Positions 45,869 through 57,099 are shown, counted from the stretch's first letter. The stretch is DNA of 64,000 nucleotides from Helianthus annuus (GCF_002127325.2 NC_035436.2:106849591-106913590); one strand, 5' to 3'. Numbers and translations: made by a program. Notes: generated by a model from the sequence alone, not told the origin.

Positions 45869-46867
45869 GTGAGTACATAGTTCCCCTATTTTACTGTTTT
45901 TAAATGTTTTGGGGTGATTCATATGTACGAAATGTTTTCAAGTTTAAACGAGGATTTCAAAAACGATTAAAACATTTTTTACTAAACTAAGAACGATTTC
46001 GATAAAGTGAACGAGCTTGTTGGTTGTAGTTACATAACGAATGACATTCATTAGCATTGATCAAGCCGACCAGTATTAGGTTATGGTACCATAGGATCTG
46101 ACAAATCCCGTTACTTTACTACACCCATGGTTATGTGTGGGGATTGTGGGTAGCGATTGAATCTGATGTTTGTTAACTTACCCTTTGGTGGTTTGTTAAT
46201 ACGAGAACGAGTTGAACGATGGACGAGTCACAAAGGTTTGAATGTTGTTAACGAGACGACCATATATAAGTTTTCACAATTAAAACGATGACGATTTAAA
46301 CGATTTGGAAACGAGTAAACGATTGGGAACGATTGGAAACAATTTGGGAACGAGTAAACGATTTGGGAACGATTTGGAAACGATGTTAAACGATTTCGAT
46401 AAACGATTGGTTTTTGGTTAAGTGTTTAGATAACGAGACGGGGGTAATGTGGTGAAAACATGGTAGATACGCCGTTGGTACTTCTTATATATAAGTGTTT
46501 TCATCATATTACATATCGTGGCGTTATTTAGTTCACTTGGGTAAACGATTTTGAAACGATGTCACACAACGATGTTTTTCTAAGAGATATAAACTATACG
46601 AGTTTTTAACGAGTTTTTACAAGATGTTTTACAAGTTGGTTTTCTAAAGCAAATGTTTTTGGGTTAAGAATCATGCCTACGAGGTTTTATAAACTATAAC
46701 CCGCTTGATTTGAGTTGGTTAATTAAGTTGCAATATTATACTCTTTTCAAAACAAAGTTTTTAATAAAGTATTGCAACACTTAAACTAGCCATGAATTCG
46801 ACACTCCTATAAAACCTATGTACTCGCCAGCATTTCTTTGCTTACTAAGTTTTTACATATGTTTCAG
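45869..46867 (+). other. Predicted structured intron in the element 1 LTR
   Basis: The donor is ACAT|GTGAGTACATAG and the acceptor TTTCAG|GTGCTG, 999 bp apart. Donor bases 45869-45880 can pair with 46816-46827 (CTATGTACTCGC): twelve pairs with one G-U wobble at the donor T. That strand ends 40 nt before the acceptor. Spacing and wobble match the other families although the paired sequence differs. Splicing itself is inferred. Confidence 0.55.
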
Positions 46868-47002
46868 GTGCTGATGCTTGAATGACTACTAGGATGCATG
46901 CGTCACATAGGATCTGGACGAGGCCTTAGTGACATAATAATAGTGATAGACGATGTAAAACATGTTTATTCTATGTTAAGACAATGCAATGTTTAATATT
47001 AT

Positions 47003-47639
47003 TGTTGGTGCAGTCATCTGTCGACTACGTCTAATGTCGAGTTCTGGTTGCGATGCGGATCCGGTTAGCCATGACATCACGAGTGACATCACCCAAGTGA
47101 CATCACAAGTGATGTCATGATTTCTCAAAAATGATGTTGGCCGACTTAATTACTAGTCACAAGAAATTATCATATTCATAAGATGTCATATTCAAGCCTT
47201 GTGTTGATTGGACCAAATGATGGTCCAATGAATCCTCACCATTACAAGGGCCAATGATGTGCAAGCATAAGAAGACAAAGATACTTGAAGTTGTTAACTT
47301 TGAAGGGCTCGATGATTTGTCAAAGATAAAAGATGGACCGCTTAAACAGACATGATAGAACCGCTTTTATGTCAATAGTGGAACCGCCTTTACGGCATGT
47401 CACTATGAGCGGTTCATGGATAGTATATATAGGTCATTGTTCATGTCATTTGTAACGGAGTTCAGAATTAATACCGAGGTGCTGCCGGTATTTCCTCTTA
47501 CTGTAAACATTGTAATATCAATATACAAGAGGATTAAAGTGTGATACAAGCTGTGTATATGTTCGTTTCTTTGTTTCCGCCGCTGAAACGGATTTGAGCT
47601 CTTCCGAACGACTCGTTTAGGTCGAAGTCCGATCCTACA
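47003..47639 (+). repeat. Element G 5' LTR
   Basis: It runs 637 bp from TGTTGGTGCAG to GATCCTACA, one base before the primer site. It has tandem GTGACATCAC units (47090-47115), several GAACCGC motifs and a TATA box. The right-hand LTR is not in the window, so this end call rests on the TG...CA termini and the primer site. Confidence 0.75.
47424..47431 (+). promoter_or_regulatory. TATA box of the G LTR
   Basis: TATATATA lies about 420 bp into the LTR and about 210 bp before the primer site, a normal place for a copia promoter. Confidence 0.65.
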
Positions 47640-47640
47640 A

Positions 47641-47655
47641 TTGGTATCAGAGCCA
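47641..47655 (+). other. Element G primer-binding site
   Basis: TTGGTATCAGAGCCA, complementary to initiator tRNA-Met, lies one base after the LTR end. The leader from here to 48582 has no gene; it holds the GAACCGCT and CCACCGCCCAA fields. Confidence 0.85.
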
Positions 47656-48582
47656 AGGAGGAGGAGATCTCGCATATACAGCTCGTTTTCATCACTTTTT
47701 CTGCTTCTACACCTTTCTTTTTCGAGAAACGCAACTTTTTACGGTCAACATCGCTTCAAATTTACATATTGTGTGCGGAATCATGACTTAGCAAATCCTG
47801 GAAATTTTCAGACCTTAATTCGGCTTAAAAGTGATTAAAATTGAATTTTCGCTCGAAAGCGGTTCGTGTTTGCTGACGTCACTTCTGGAACCGCTCGAAA
47901 ATTATATCATGAACCGCTCGAAATTACTGTCATGAACCGCTCATAGGAACGTCTTTGAACCGCTCCAAAAGCCTAGTGAGGACCGCTTTTTGAGACCGCT
48001 TATAGGGAATCTTCTGAACCGCTCTTAGCATAAATTCTGAGTTCGCTTTTTGAGACAATAGAGTGAACATTTGAAATCAGATTGTGCATGTGAATTAAAA
48101 GTTGCCGGCTACTCATGTGTGATGATGTCAGTTCATATGCATGTGACAATGAGACTTATCATTCAGTTTGACAGTGAAAGTGTCGGATAAATGCCCAAGT
48201 CAGCGGCCCAATCACGTTGGTTGAATATTAAAAGTTGTTTCCTTATTTTGCCTGATTCAGCACCGCCCCATTATCTTTAAGTGAGCCAATCAAATCTTGC
48301 TGCCCAACCCATTATCGGCCCACTAAACCCAAAAGCCACCGCCCACTATTTTGTTGTTTGTACCGCCCAAACCCACCGCCCAAATATCATTCGTCGGCCC
48401 AATGGAAATTCTTCAAAGTGCACCCTTTTAGCCACCGCCCAAAACATTAGAACATTAAAATTCGTTTTTGGCCTATTACATTTGCTGCCCCACAGTACTG
48501 TTTTTGGCCCAATTATTGATTAGTGTAGTGGACTGGAGGTCCCGCCATTTGAAGGTAGACACGTGTCGGATTTTTGCAAAAC

Positions 48583-51078
48583 ATGGAGATGGTGTTTAAT
48601 GAAGAGGAGAATTATTATTTCGAAAGATTTAATAATTGGCATCAAGGATTTCTAGATGAGGGGTATAGAAAAGTGAGCAAAGAAGGTTGGGCAAAAAGGT
48701 TCAAATATTTCGTATGTCTGAAAGATGAAACGTTGGAAGATCTTGAAAAACGATATGGAGTCTTACTTGAATATCTAAAAGAACATGAGATATTTCTATC
48801 AAATAGTGAAAAGATAGAAAAGTTTGCAGATGCATTACCTGTCGAGTGGAGTGAATGTTTGGAAAATTTGAGAAAAGATTCAAAGTTTTCAAAATTACAT
48901 CTAAACAAATTCATCAGCAAACTTAAAGCTCATGAACTTGAAACCAGAAAGAAAAAGGAAGAAATGATCAAGGTTTTGGAGGTTAACATGCTAGATCTGG
49001 ATTCAAATGTGATTGAGGAAATACACAAAAGAGTTGCTAAATGTGTCAGGGCAAAACATGTGCTGAAATATGATTTCAAACGAGGTTGTTATATTGATAA
49101 TAATGGAAACTCTTTTGATTTCGTTAAATTGTTTTGTGCAGGTACATTGATAGCAAAGGAAGAAGAAACTCCAAAAGCTGAAAAATCGGTGAATAATGAA
49201 ACAATGTGCTCAACATGCGATAACTTTAAGACTGACAATGACAAACTTGAGAGAGACATAGAAAGTTTGGCATTTGAAGTCAAAAAGTTGAAAGATGAGA
49301 AGCACGTTGCTGAAAAACAAATTCTTTCTTTGGATAAAGATTGTGAGAAGTTGAAAGCCGAAAACGACAAACTGTTGATTGATTTTAACAGTTTGACTTT
49401 GAAAAATCAAGAATTTGAGGGGCAAGTGAAAATTCTTGAAGATGGGAAAAATGTGTTTAGTAAAAACAACATTGAAAAACAAAAGATGATAAATTCCCAT
49501 CTTCAGAAGATTGTCGAACTTGAAAAAGAAGGTGAAAGCGCTGAAAAGAGAATCAAAGAGTTGGTAAAAGAGCTTGAAAGCAAAAAGAAATCGTCAGAAG
49601 ATGAGGATTTCTGGATAAAGCTTGAAAACAAAAATCTAAAAGCGAATGAATCAAAATTTCAGGAACAGATCAAAAGTTTGACAAATGAAAATTCTGTTCT
49701 TGAAAGTTTGAAGGTTGAGAATGACAATTTCATCAAGTCTCATCTTGAGAGAATATCTCAGCTTGAGGAAGAAGCTAAGAATTCCAGGACCAAGATAGAT
49801 AAACTTGAGAAGAAATTGATCAGTTTTGCGACTAAATCTGACAAGTTGAATATTCCGTGTCCAAAACCGATCAATTCAGTTCCGATGAGTGAAAAGGCTA
49901 CAAACTTTGACAAATTCAAAGTCAAAGATTGTGATGATAAAACTGATGAGGAAAATGAGAAATTTTATTCAGCAGATGAGTCTGTGACAGAGTCTGATGA
50001 TGAAAATGTTATGAAAGAAAAACAAAAATTGTTTTTAAAGTTGAAAGAAAAATTTCAGAAAACTGTTCTGCAATCAACTGAAAAAGGTGAATGCTCTAAG
50101 CAAAAACCTGTGAAGAAGATTGTAAAACAGAATCAAAACTTTAAAAATGAAAGAAAAAACTCATCAGTACGATCATCCAATCAAAAGAAAAAATTACAAA
50201 AAGTTGAAAATGAAAATTCAAAATTTGTTGTGTGCAGGACGAACCACAGTGCTAAAGCGTCAAAACCAGCACATTTGAGGAAGGAATATCACCAAGCCAG
50301 ACAATGCTATGATCTGAGCGTTTGGTGTGAAAATGGTAACTGGTATGATAACAGGGTGTGCTACAGCTGCGGATATCAGGGGCATATTGCTGTTAACTGC
50401 CAATACTGGAGTTATGAGACCAGGAGGTGTTATAATTGCAATATCAAAGGTCACATTGCCAGAGATTGCCCAAGGAGATCGCATGAAAGATTGAGGGCCA
50501 ATTCTCAGAAAATGGCAAAGAAAATACCAGTCGTTGTCAAGCCCAGAGAATTGAAAGCTTCGGGCCAAAATGTCAAAGAACAAAATGTCAAAGAACCTAA
50601 AGTTCAAGAAACAAAAGTGAAGCTGTCTCAGGGGCAGAAAGACCGACTGAGAAAGAAGAGAAAGAAAGCGAGAGAATATCTCGAAAAGATTTTGTCCTCG
50701 GGTTCACCCGACAGATTGAAGAAAAGTTCTGATGAATCAACTCCCTCCACTACAAAGTCAAGCAAGTCGAATTCATCAGATGCAAATCTGAGGACAAAAG
50801 AGGAGAAAAAGAAGAAAGTGAAGTTTTCACTTCCTGGCGATGAATCTGTTTCTTCGAAAACAAAGGAGCCACATGTCGGCGATGAATCTGACTCATTAAA
50901 GTCTGACAAGCCACATTCAGGCAATGATTCTGGTATGGTAAAACCAGAAGAGCCATGTGTTGAGGTAAAGGTCGAGAATTCTAGTTTAACAATGGATGAG
51001 AAAAATTTTCCCCCATTGTTGAACAAGAATTCAAAATCACCCAAGGCTGGTCAGGCTTGGGTGAAACTTTTCAAATAG
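48583..51078 (+). CDS. Element G gag-like protein with long coiled coil and two zinc knuckles
   Basis: The frame has 831 codons from the first ATG (48583; the frame is open a little upstream without an ATG). Residues about 1-140 look like a copia gag core (FKYFVCLKDETLEDLEKRYG...). About 210-435 is a long Lys/Glu/Leu heptad region, probably coiled coil. About 435-590 is acidic then basic. Two knuckles follow: CYSCGYQGHIAVNC (593-606) and CYNCNIKGHIARDC (616-629). The tail is Lys/Ser/Glu-rich with repeated KEPHVGDESDS-like phrases. It probably binds and packages element RNA. The open frame suggests recent activity or selection. A host CCHC protein is possible but unlikely given the primer site and LTR upstream. 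Confidence 0.82.
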   Translation: MEMVFNEEENYYFERFNNWHQGFLDEGYRKVSKEGWAKRFKYFVCLKDETLEDLEKRYGVLLEYLKEHEIFLSNSEKIEKFADALPVEWSECLENLRKDSKFSKLHLNKFISKLKAHELETRKKKEEMIKVLEVNMLDLDSNVIEEIHKRVAKCVRAKHVLKYDFKRGCYIDNNGNSFDFVKLFCAGTLIAKEEETPKAEKSVNNETMCSTCDNFKTDNDKLERDIESLAFEVKKLKDEKHVAEKQILSLDKDCEKLKAENDKLLIDFNSLTLKNQEFEGQVKILEDGKNVFSKNNIEKQKMINSHLQKIVELEKEGESAEKRIKELVKELESKKKSSEDEDFWIKLENKNLKANESKFQEQIKSLTNENSVLESLKVENDNFIKSHLERISQLEEEAKNSRTKIDKLEKKLISFATKSDKLNIPCPKPINSVPMSEKATNFDKFKVKDCDDKTDEENEKFYSADESVTESDDENVMKEKQKLFLKLKEKFQKTVLQSTEKGECSKQKPVKKIVKQNQNFKNERKNSSVRSSNQKKKLQKVENENSKFVVCRTNHSAKASKPAHLRKEYHQARQCYDLSVWCENGNWYDNRVCYSCGYQGHIAVNCQYWSYETRRCYNCNIKGHIARDCPRRSHERLRANSQKMAKKIPVVVKPRELKASGQNVKEQNVKEPKVQETKVKLSQGQKDRLRKKRKKAREYLEKILSSGSPDRLKKSSDESTPSTTKSSKSNSSDANLRTKEEKKKKVKFSLPGDESVSSKTKEPHVGDESDSLKSDKPHSGNDSGMVKPEEPCVEVKVENSSLTMDEKNFPPLLNKNSKSPKAGQAWVKLFK

Positions 51079-52895
51079 AAAAACCTGACTTGCCGGAGCT
51101 CCCAGGTTTGTAAGAGTGGAGCATGAATCGGCATCTTTTTAAATCTGTGTTTGAAGATTTTGCAGGAATTGCCGGAGATCCCAAGATGGTATCGTGGATC
51201 ATGAATCGGCATCTTTCTCGAATTTTATTCGTTAACGTCAATCATGCAAACGGTAAAGAGGTTTGGTTGTGTTTGTGAATGTTTTACAAGTGGTACAGAG
51301 GATACTGGACTGCATATGGTAAATCAAGGACATTAACTTGTACTTGGATTTTCCTACTTTTGTGTAGAAAACAAGATGATGAAGTAACCCCGTACCTAAA
51401 CTGTTTGGTAAACAAACTAAGTTTTCCGGAAAAGCCATTTTGATTAAAACAAACTTAAGTGTTTTGAAATCACAATGGGAAAATAGTTTGTTGTGAGGGG
51501 GAGTTCTGATTGTTTATGCCAGGTGGATAGAGAATTGAAGTGATTCTCATCAAGTTGTCAAGTTTGTACAGTTTGTTTCAAATTTTCCCAGAAAATCAAA
51601 ATTGAAACATATTTTGATTTTAGGGGGAGAAAAATTTTAAAAAAATTAGAAAATTTGAAAATGTCAAAAACATTGAAAAAGTCAAAAATGAGTTTTGTTG
51701 TGAAAAAAGAGGAAATGATAGTAAATCAGTGGACTATCACAGCATGCTAAAGAAATGTAATGCCAAATGTGATAAACGGTCTCACTGATGATGTGACGAT
51801 AGGTTTTTGTACATTTAGTAGATTTATTCGGGATATAAACCTAAAATTTCAAACTTGTGAAATTCGTGGGGAACACTACTTGGATATATAGGTAACCCCT
51901 GAAATCTCGTTTGAAAGGTCTCGTATTCTGATATACTAGGTGTTTATACTCTATGATGTCTGGGGTATTATTCCGGGACTTCTGCTGAACGATAGTTCTG
52001 ACCTAGTCCTTGGCTAATACTTTCCGCAAAATGCTTGAAATATAGCATAAAGCCCTCAGTTGATTAGACAATAAAATTGATAATCATCTGTTGTAGCTGA
52101 AAAGATCCTCTAAAGGGGACACACTGCTAAGTCGAAGCTGATATCTCTCTGCTGAACGGAAGTTCTGACCTGAGATCCCTCAGTTCTCGCATTTTTCCCC
52201 TAATTTATATACAGACATCGTTGTAGTGTTCATACCTGTAAGACTGAATATTGGGATTCTAGATACGGGAGTATATTCAAGAGGTGGGACACATGAATTG
52301 AACTAAGTTCATAAAATACCTAAATAGTATCCTGAATAGATTGAAAATTGTATGAAAATTTAAGAGGACAATTATATCGTCAATCTACGTGAATCGTTTA
52401 GAACTTAAAACGATTAAAAGCTTAACGGTGCTTGTGTTATGTCTCAAAGACTGATATGATCCTCTTGCACAAACTCACAAAAATATGTTTGTTTTGCATT
52501 TAAATTTCTGTCTTTGAATTTATGTTTCATATTTTCAAAAATCCAAAAAGATTTTCGACAACTGATGGTGAAGAGCTGATTTTCAAAGGCTAAACTTGAT
52601 GAACATACAGGTTGGTTAAGACATTTGAAATGTTTAAAATGATTCAGTAGGTTGAATCAGTAATTGAAATGTTTCAAATTTGTGAAGCAGTGGTTAATTG
52701 AAAACGGTATCACATGATTAAGTTGATTCATTAAATTGAATCACAATTATTCTGTTTTGTGATAGAGTGGTTGAGTTTTGCAGGTTTCTGATCCTGTTGC
52801 TACAGATAGCCAGGAGATATATCAGAACCAGAGATGATGAACTGAACAGAGAGAAGCCAGGAGATAATTTCGATGGTGGTAACAAAATCCCAGAC
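51079..52895. other. Element G region after gag, non-coding
   Basis: No protease, integrase or RT motif is visible in any frame. It holds a direct repeat (about 51093-51145 and 51169-51215, ending CATGAATCGGCATCTTT), two polypurine tracts (GAGGGGGAG at 51495, GGGGGAGAAAAA at 51623) and a second direct repeat CTGCTGAACG-AAGTTCTGACCT (near 51982 and 52150). Gag directly followed by such sequence fits a gag-only non-autonomous element. Confidence 0.6.
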
Positions 52896-53689
52896 TGTGA
52901 CAACTTGAATTTCCAAGATTCCTATTTCGCATTTATTGCACGTTCAAGTATTGATTAGCTGTTTAATTGCACAATTGATCACTATAGAATTGTATACGTT
53001 TTGGTATAACGAAGTGTATTGTGTGTTTGTGCATGTCTACGTGTTAATTATGATAAACTTGTTAAATGTGTAATCTTGGTGGTGAAACTGTGTAATTAAT
53101 TGGAATAGTGCACTATTGTAAAATATAATACTTGAGGATGTAGAGGACAATTAGTGGAATTCTAGTAATACATAACCCTAAACTCATTCACTAATCATTC
53201 TCTAATCATTTTTACACAAAACCAAAAGCACGTACTTCATTCTCTAATCTCCTAGCAATCATCATCACCATCATCATTGGCACAAGATATTCATCACTCT
53301 TGATTCCTCTATTTCTCTAGAATCATTCAAGGTAATTGTTTATTGATTTTGTAATACTTGTAAACCCTAATTGATTGTTTGATTGTATCAATTCTTGATG
53401 CTTGTGAATTCTTGAAAACCCTAGCTTTCATATGATACGTCCGTGGTTTTTGATTGAGTTCTGATGATTTAGAAATGATGTAGTTAGTGTATGATCATTT
53501 GCCTGATGATAAGCCACGAGACATGTTGGAATGATTGACTGTTAATTGAATTCTGCTTTGCTAAATGTGTGATTTAGGGTTTCCAGATCGTGAAAGCAAG
53601 AAACGTAACTGTCAGTGCATATGAATGTATGAATAATTTCATGATAAGTCTGAGTTTTGAAACCTTGAATTAAATGTCTGAGTTTATTG

Positions 53690-54262
53690 ATCCTATTAGT
53701 GGACCGAGTTTAGTGATCTTGTTAATGGTCCGACTTTATGCAATGTGTGATGTATGTCCGAATTTAATGAATAAAAATGTGGCCTGAGTTTAAATAATCA
53801 GGTAATATGGTCCGAATATAATTTACATATGGCCGAACATAATGCTTGTTATTGGTCCGAGGTTATAAAGGGACTTGATGTCCGAGTTTAATGGAAATAC
53901 TTTGGACCGAGTTTATTACTTTGGTGTTTGGACCGAGTTTATTACTTTGGTGTTTGGACCGAGTTTATACAAATGAAGGTGGTCTGAGTTTGTAACCCTC
54001 ACATATGGTCCGAGTTTAATTCCTTGAAGGCTTGTCCGAACTTATTGAATCCCTTAAAGGCTGGTCCGAATTTATTGGGGGGTTTATCATTCTGCCCGAG
54101 TTTATTCAGCCCTCACCTTAGTCCGACTTTGGTTTCTTGTTGATATCCGAGTTTATCATCCAACATGGGGTCCGAGGTTGTGAGGTTGATTAGTCCGAGG
54201 TTAATGCCACACACACACACACTTGTCCGAGTTTGATAAGATCAGGGCCCTGTCCGACCTTT
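53690..54262 (+). repeat. GTCCGAGTTTA motif field in the E LTR
   Basis: About 24 copies or near-copies are unevenly spaced with unique sequence between. It is the same motif as D on the transcribed strand, but the spacers differ. Confidence 0.8.
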
Positions 54263-54682
54263 TTATGATGCAAGGAGTCCAAAGATGTTAAGTGGATCGT
54301 GTTGTCCAAGTGTTATTGATTGTATATGCTACAAATAAGTGAATGAGTGTTCTGTTATGACAAACACCAGTAATTAGGCCCTCTGTATGCTTCTGTATAT
54401 AGTTTCATGCAACTGTTCATGTTTGCTTATAACTGAATGATACGTTATATGATTTCATGATTTTGATTTCAACTACATGATCCTGCATGCGTGAGCATCC
54501 TATGTGATAATTGCATGTACACACTAAACACACAAAAACACAGTTGCTTGATTCTCATGACATGCAAACCCTAATTTGATGCAAACACTTACATCATATC
54601 ATGTGCAACATGTCCTAGGTCGTGTGTAACGGACTTAGAGATTTATAAACCCTAGAAGCAATAACATACCGAGCAAACCAAG

Positions 54683-55161
54683 GTGAGTTCACACAGCCAA
54701 GGCATGGGGTTCCCAGGGTGGGAATGGGATTTGATTATTTACTGGTACTTGTCTATACTGGAACGTAGTGATGTGATTTGACGAACTATTGTACATACTC
54801 CGCTGATTGAACTACGACTAGACTAGTAACACTTATTGAACTGATCTTCGCACACCTGCCAAGGGTTGGCCGCGATATTATGACTGACTTCGCACACCTG
54901 CCTTTGGAAGGCCGCGAACTGTAACTTACTAATCTTCGCACACCTGCCTGGTAGGCCGCGATACAGATAAACCTAGTCTAGAATACTCGGGATGAACGTC
55001 CCCCTAATATCTTCGCATACCTGCCTGGGAGGCCGCGATGGAAACTAATACGATACATGACATAACGAACGAACATACTACTACTCACACTATACTATTA
55101 CTGAACTGTTAACTGTGAACTCGCTCAACTAGTTGTTGACTCGTTGCTGCATGCCTTGCAG
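54683..55161 (+). other. Predicted structured intron in the E LTR
   Basis: The donor is CCAAG|GTGAGTTCACA and the acceptor GCCTTGCAG|GACT, 479 bp apart. 54683-54693 pairs with TGTGAACTCGC at 55114-55124, eleven pairs with one G-U. Confidence 0.62.
54842..55042 (+). repeat. Hairpin array in the E LTR
   Basis: There are four units CTTCGCACACCTGCC - loop - GGCCGCGA with varied loops. It belongs with the array of element A although the rest of the E LTR belongs with D, whose array is different. Arrays and LTR backbones have therefore been exchanged between families. Confidence 0.75.
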
Positions 55162-55458
55162 GACTTTAGGTACTTATGGAGCTTGCACTGGAGGTGCGGT
55201 CGTTGTGGACAAGGATCGTGACTACTACATTGAACTGTTATGACGTTTAAAACTATTAACGATGTTGGACTATTTACTATGCTTCCGCTATACTTTAAAC
55301 TATGATTATGTTTGAAACACCTATCGTATTGGATATTTGGTTTACATTTATTTTTACTTGGTATTAATTTCATGTTCAATATGATTGGTGGCTTGATCCT
55401 GGTCAGTCACGCTCCCAAGCGGTGATACTCCGCAGGTGGATTCTGGGGGTGTGACAGA

Positions 55459-55473
55459 TTGGTATCAGAGCCA
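55459..55473 (+). other. Element E primer-binding site
   Basis: TTGGTATCAGAGCCA lies two bases after the LTR end and is followed by the conserved hairpin. The leader to 55777 has no gene. Confidence 0.93.
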
Positions 55474-55777
55474 TTGGTTATAGAGAACTTGGTTTAATAT
55501 GGGAAAACGTTTTTATTGAAACCAGACTATAACCAGAACAGTGCTCTCAACGATCCACAACGACGCTTCGCTCCACGTGCAAGACTCGACATCCTAGGTA
55601 ATAAGGTTTATGTTTGTTACCTGCTTGCTAGAACTGCATAGAACTTTGCTCGTAGTATGCTTACATTACTTTGCTCACTACTTGTTATTGCTTGAGAACA
55701 CTTACGTGCTTACACTCTTCTGTCATCGCACTATTCGCGAACTTTTCTCACTTATGTTGCCTTTGATGTGAAGATCA

Positions 55778-57070
55778 ATGGCCGCACGAATTAACATGAC
55801 TCAAGCCCAGCTAGAGGCTCTCATTGCTGCGGCAGTTGCAGCCGCTCAAGCAGGTAGTATATCCTGCAGTATAGACTCATACTAGGGTCTTTAGATCCTA
55901 CATTAACGCTCGTATTTAACTTTGCCCTATTCGTACACAATAGGTCAACCCGCTCAGCAACAACCTGTGTGCACCTTCAAGAATTTCATGGATTGTCGTC
56001 CTAACACGTTCAGTGGCACGGAGGGAGCAGTTGGACTCCTCCACTGGTTTGAAAAGCTCGAGTCAGTTTTCGAGATGTGTGAATGCCCTGAGGCTCGCAG
56101 GGTGAAGTTCGCCACTGGCACACTTGAAGGGATTGCGCTCACTTGGTGGAACGCACAAGTGCAGATCTTAGGGTTGGCAGCTGCTAACGCCACACCCTGG
56201 AATGATTTCAAAGAACTGATTAAGAGGGAATACTGCACTAGAGAAGACATTCACAAGCTGGAAGACGAGTTGTATAACCTAAAAATGGTTGGTTCGGAAA
56301 TCGAAGCTTACACCAAGAGATCAAATGAGTTGGCTGTGTTATGTCCAACTATGGTGGACCCTCCATACAAGCGTATTGAGTTGTATCTCAAAGGTTTGGC
56401 ACCAGAAATACAGAGCCACGTTACCTCGGCTAACCTCGACAACATCCAGGAAATCCAGCGTCTCGCTCACCGTATTACAGATCAGGCAGTGGATCAGAAC
56501 AAACTGCCAAAACGTGTCAAGGCTACCACTACTGCTGTCACCACTTCTGCTACTCCCAGTGACAACAAGAGGAAATGGGAGGGGGATTCCAGCAAGGGAT
56601 CGGTTACTGTTCAGTCTCAGCAGCGCAAGACAAATGACTACCAGAATTCGAGTCAGCAATCATCTGGCAGTCAGGGGCAGGGTGGATATCGGGGAATTCA
56701 CCCACTGTGTAATAAGTGCAACAGACACCACAGCGGAAGATGTCGCAGGGAACAATGTCAAAGATGCCTCAAGATGGGTCATGAGGCTAAGGATTGTAGA
56801 AGCTCTCGGCCAGCAAATCAGAACCAGCAACTCCCACCGCCAGCTCCACAGAACCAGCAGCAGCAACCGCAGCGTGGAAACCGGGGATGTTTCCAGTGTG
56901 GGGCAGAAGGTCATTACAAACGCGATTGTCCTCAGTTGAACCAGAACCACAACAATAACCAGGGCAACGGGAACAACAACAACAACGGGAACAACAACAA
57001 CAACAATGGCAACGAGGCAAGAGGTCAAGCTTTCGTATTAGGACGAGGAGACGCAATGAACGATAATTGA
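55778..57070 (+). CDS. Element E gag, two exons if the GT...AG insert is an intron
   Basis: The start ATG is 55778 ([15 protein letters not shown]); the upstream ATG used by C is GTG here. Segment 1 is 55778-55853 and segment 2 is 55944-57070, separated by a 90-bp insert with an in-frame stop. Joined they give 400 codons. Features are the gag core ([20 protein letters not shown]), three Cys/His clusters ([40 protein letters not shown]) and a tail of Asn repeats. The frame ends at TGA 57068-57070, just where other elements enter protease, after an abrupt loss of homology at 57066. If the insert is not spliced, translation stops after about 37 codons. Confidence 0.85.
55854..55943 (+). other. 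Candidate spliceosomal intron in element E gag
   Basis: Between CAAGCAG and GTCAACCCG, E has 90 bp starting GTAGTATATC and ending ACACAATAG. It is homologous to the 99-bp insert of A and absent from C and F. Phase 1, in-frame TAG, and a GGGTC-TTTA-GATCC hairpin-like centre. Confidence 0.75.
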
Positions 57071-57099
57071 ATTTTTAATTTATTTTGGGTTATCATTAT
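57066..57099. other. Unexplained AT-rich filler between E gag and F
   Basis: After AACGAT the sequence turns into about 34 bp of AT-rich DNA with no match to any sibling element, then the F LTR begins. It could be a deletion junction with filler, or the start of a replaced 3' region in E. Confidence 0.6.

Larger units (their letters stand above)
45705..47002 (+). repeat. Element 1 3' LTR, second part
   Basis: The sequence restarts after element A with the duplicated TGAGG and continues the element 1 LTR. It holds a run of ACGATTTGG / AACGAG motifs (about 46230-46410), a palindrome TATGGTACCATA at 46082-46093 and the predicted structured intron. It is cut at 47002 by the copia-type element G, whose LTR starts TGTTGG. 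The true end of this LTR is not seen. Confidence 0.75.
47335..48060 (+). repeat. GAACCGCT motif field in the G LTR and leader
   Basis: At least ten copies or near-copies of GAACCGCT(C/T), including one inverted AGCGGTTC (47407), span the LTR end and the leader. A second field of CCACCGCCCAA follows at about 48260-48440. Both are unevenly spaced, like the motif fields of the gypsy LTRs but unrelated in sequence. Confidence 0.7.
47003..52895 (+). mobile_element. Element G, copia-type element, 5' part; gag present, no pol seen
   Basis: A short LTR (47003-47639) with a TATA box is followed by an initiator-Met primer site, a long motif-rich leader, one large gag-like frame and then 1.8 kb without a protease, integrase or RT. 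Element E interrupts it after 52895, so its 3' end and second LTR are outside the window. LTR start TGTTGG, short LTR, primer site and gag type fit Ty1/copia (SIRE-like). Lack of pol right after gag suggests a non-autonomous gag-only element, unless pol lies beyond E. Confidence 0.75.
52896..55456 (+). repeat. Element E 5' LTR
   Basis: It runs 2561 bp from TGTGACAACTTGAATTTCC to TTCTGGGGGTGTGACA. Its start matches the D LTR read in reverse. It holds AAACCCTAA (53342), a GTCCGAGTTTA motif field (53690-54262), the predicted intron (54683-55161) and a hairpin array. No gene is seen. Confidence 0.92.
52896..57099 (+). mobile_element. Element E, gypsy element, 5' part
   Basis: It has a 5' LTR of the D group (52896-55456), primer site, leader and a complete-looking gag. 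The sequence then leaves homology at 57066, and element F begins at 57100. The left flank is CAGAC; the matching right TSD is outside the window. Either pol was deleted or it lies beyond F. Confidence 0.88.

Noticed and set aside
52767..52958. 63-codon plus-strand frame crossing 52896
   Set aside because: It runs across the G/E insertion junction, so it cannot be an ancestral gene; it is a chance frame.
53340..53350. Telomere-like AAACCCTAA in several LTRs
   Set aside because: Single copies near the likely transcription start, not tandem telomeric arrays. It is a common plant promoter motif (telo box) and does not indicate a telomere.
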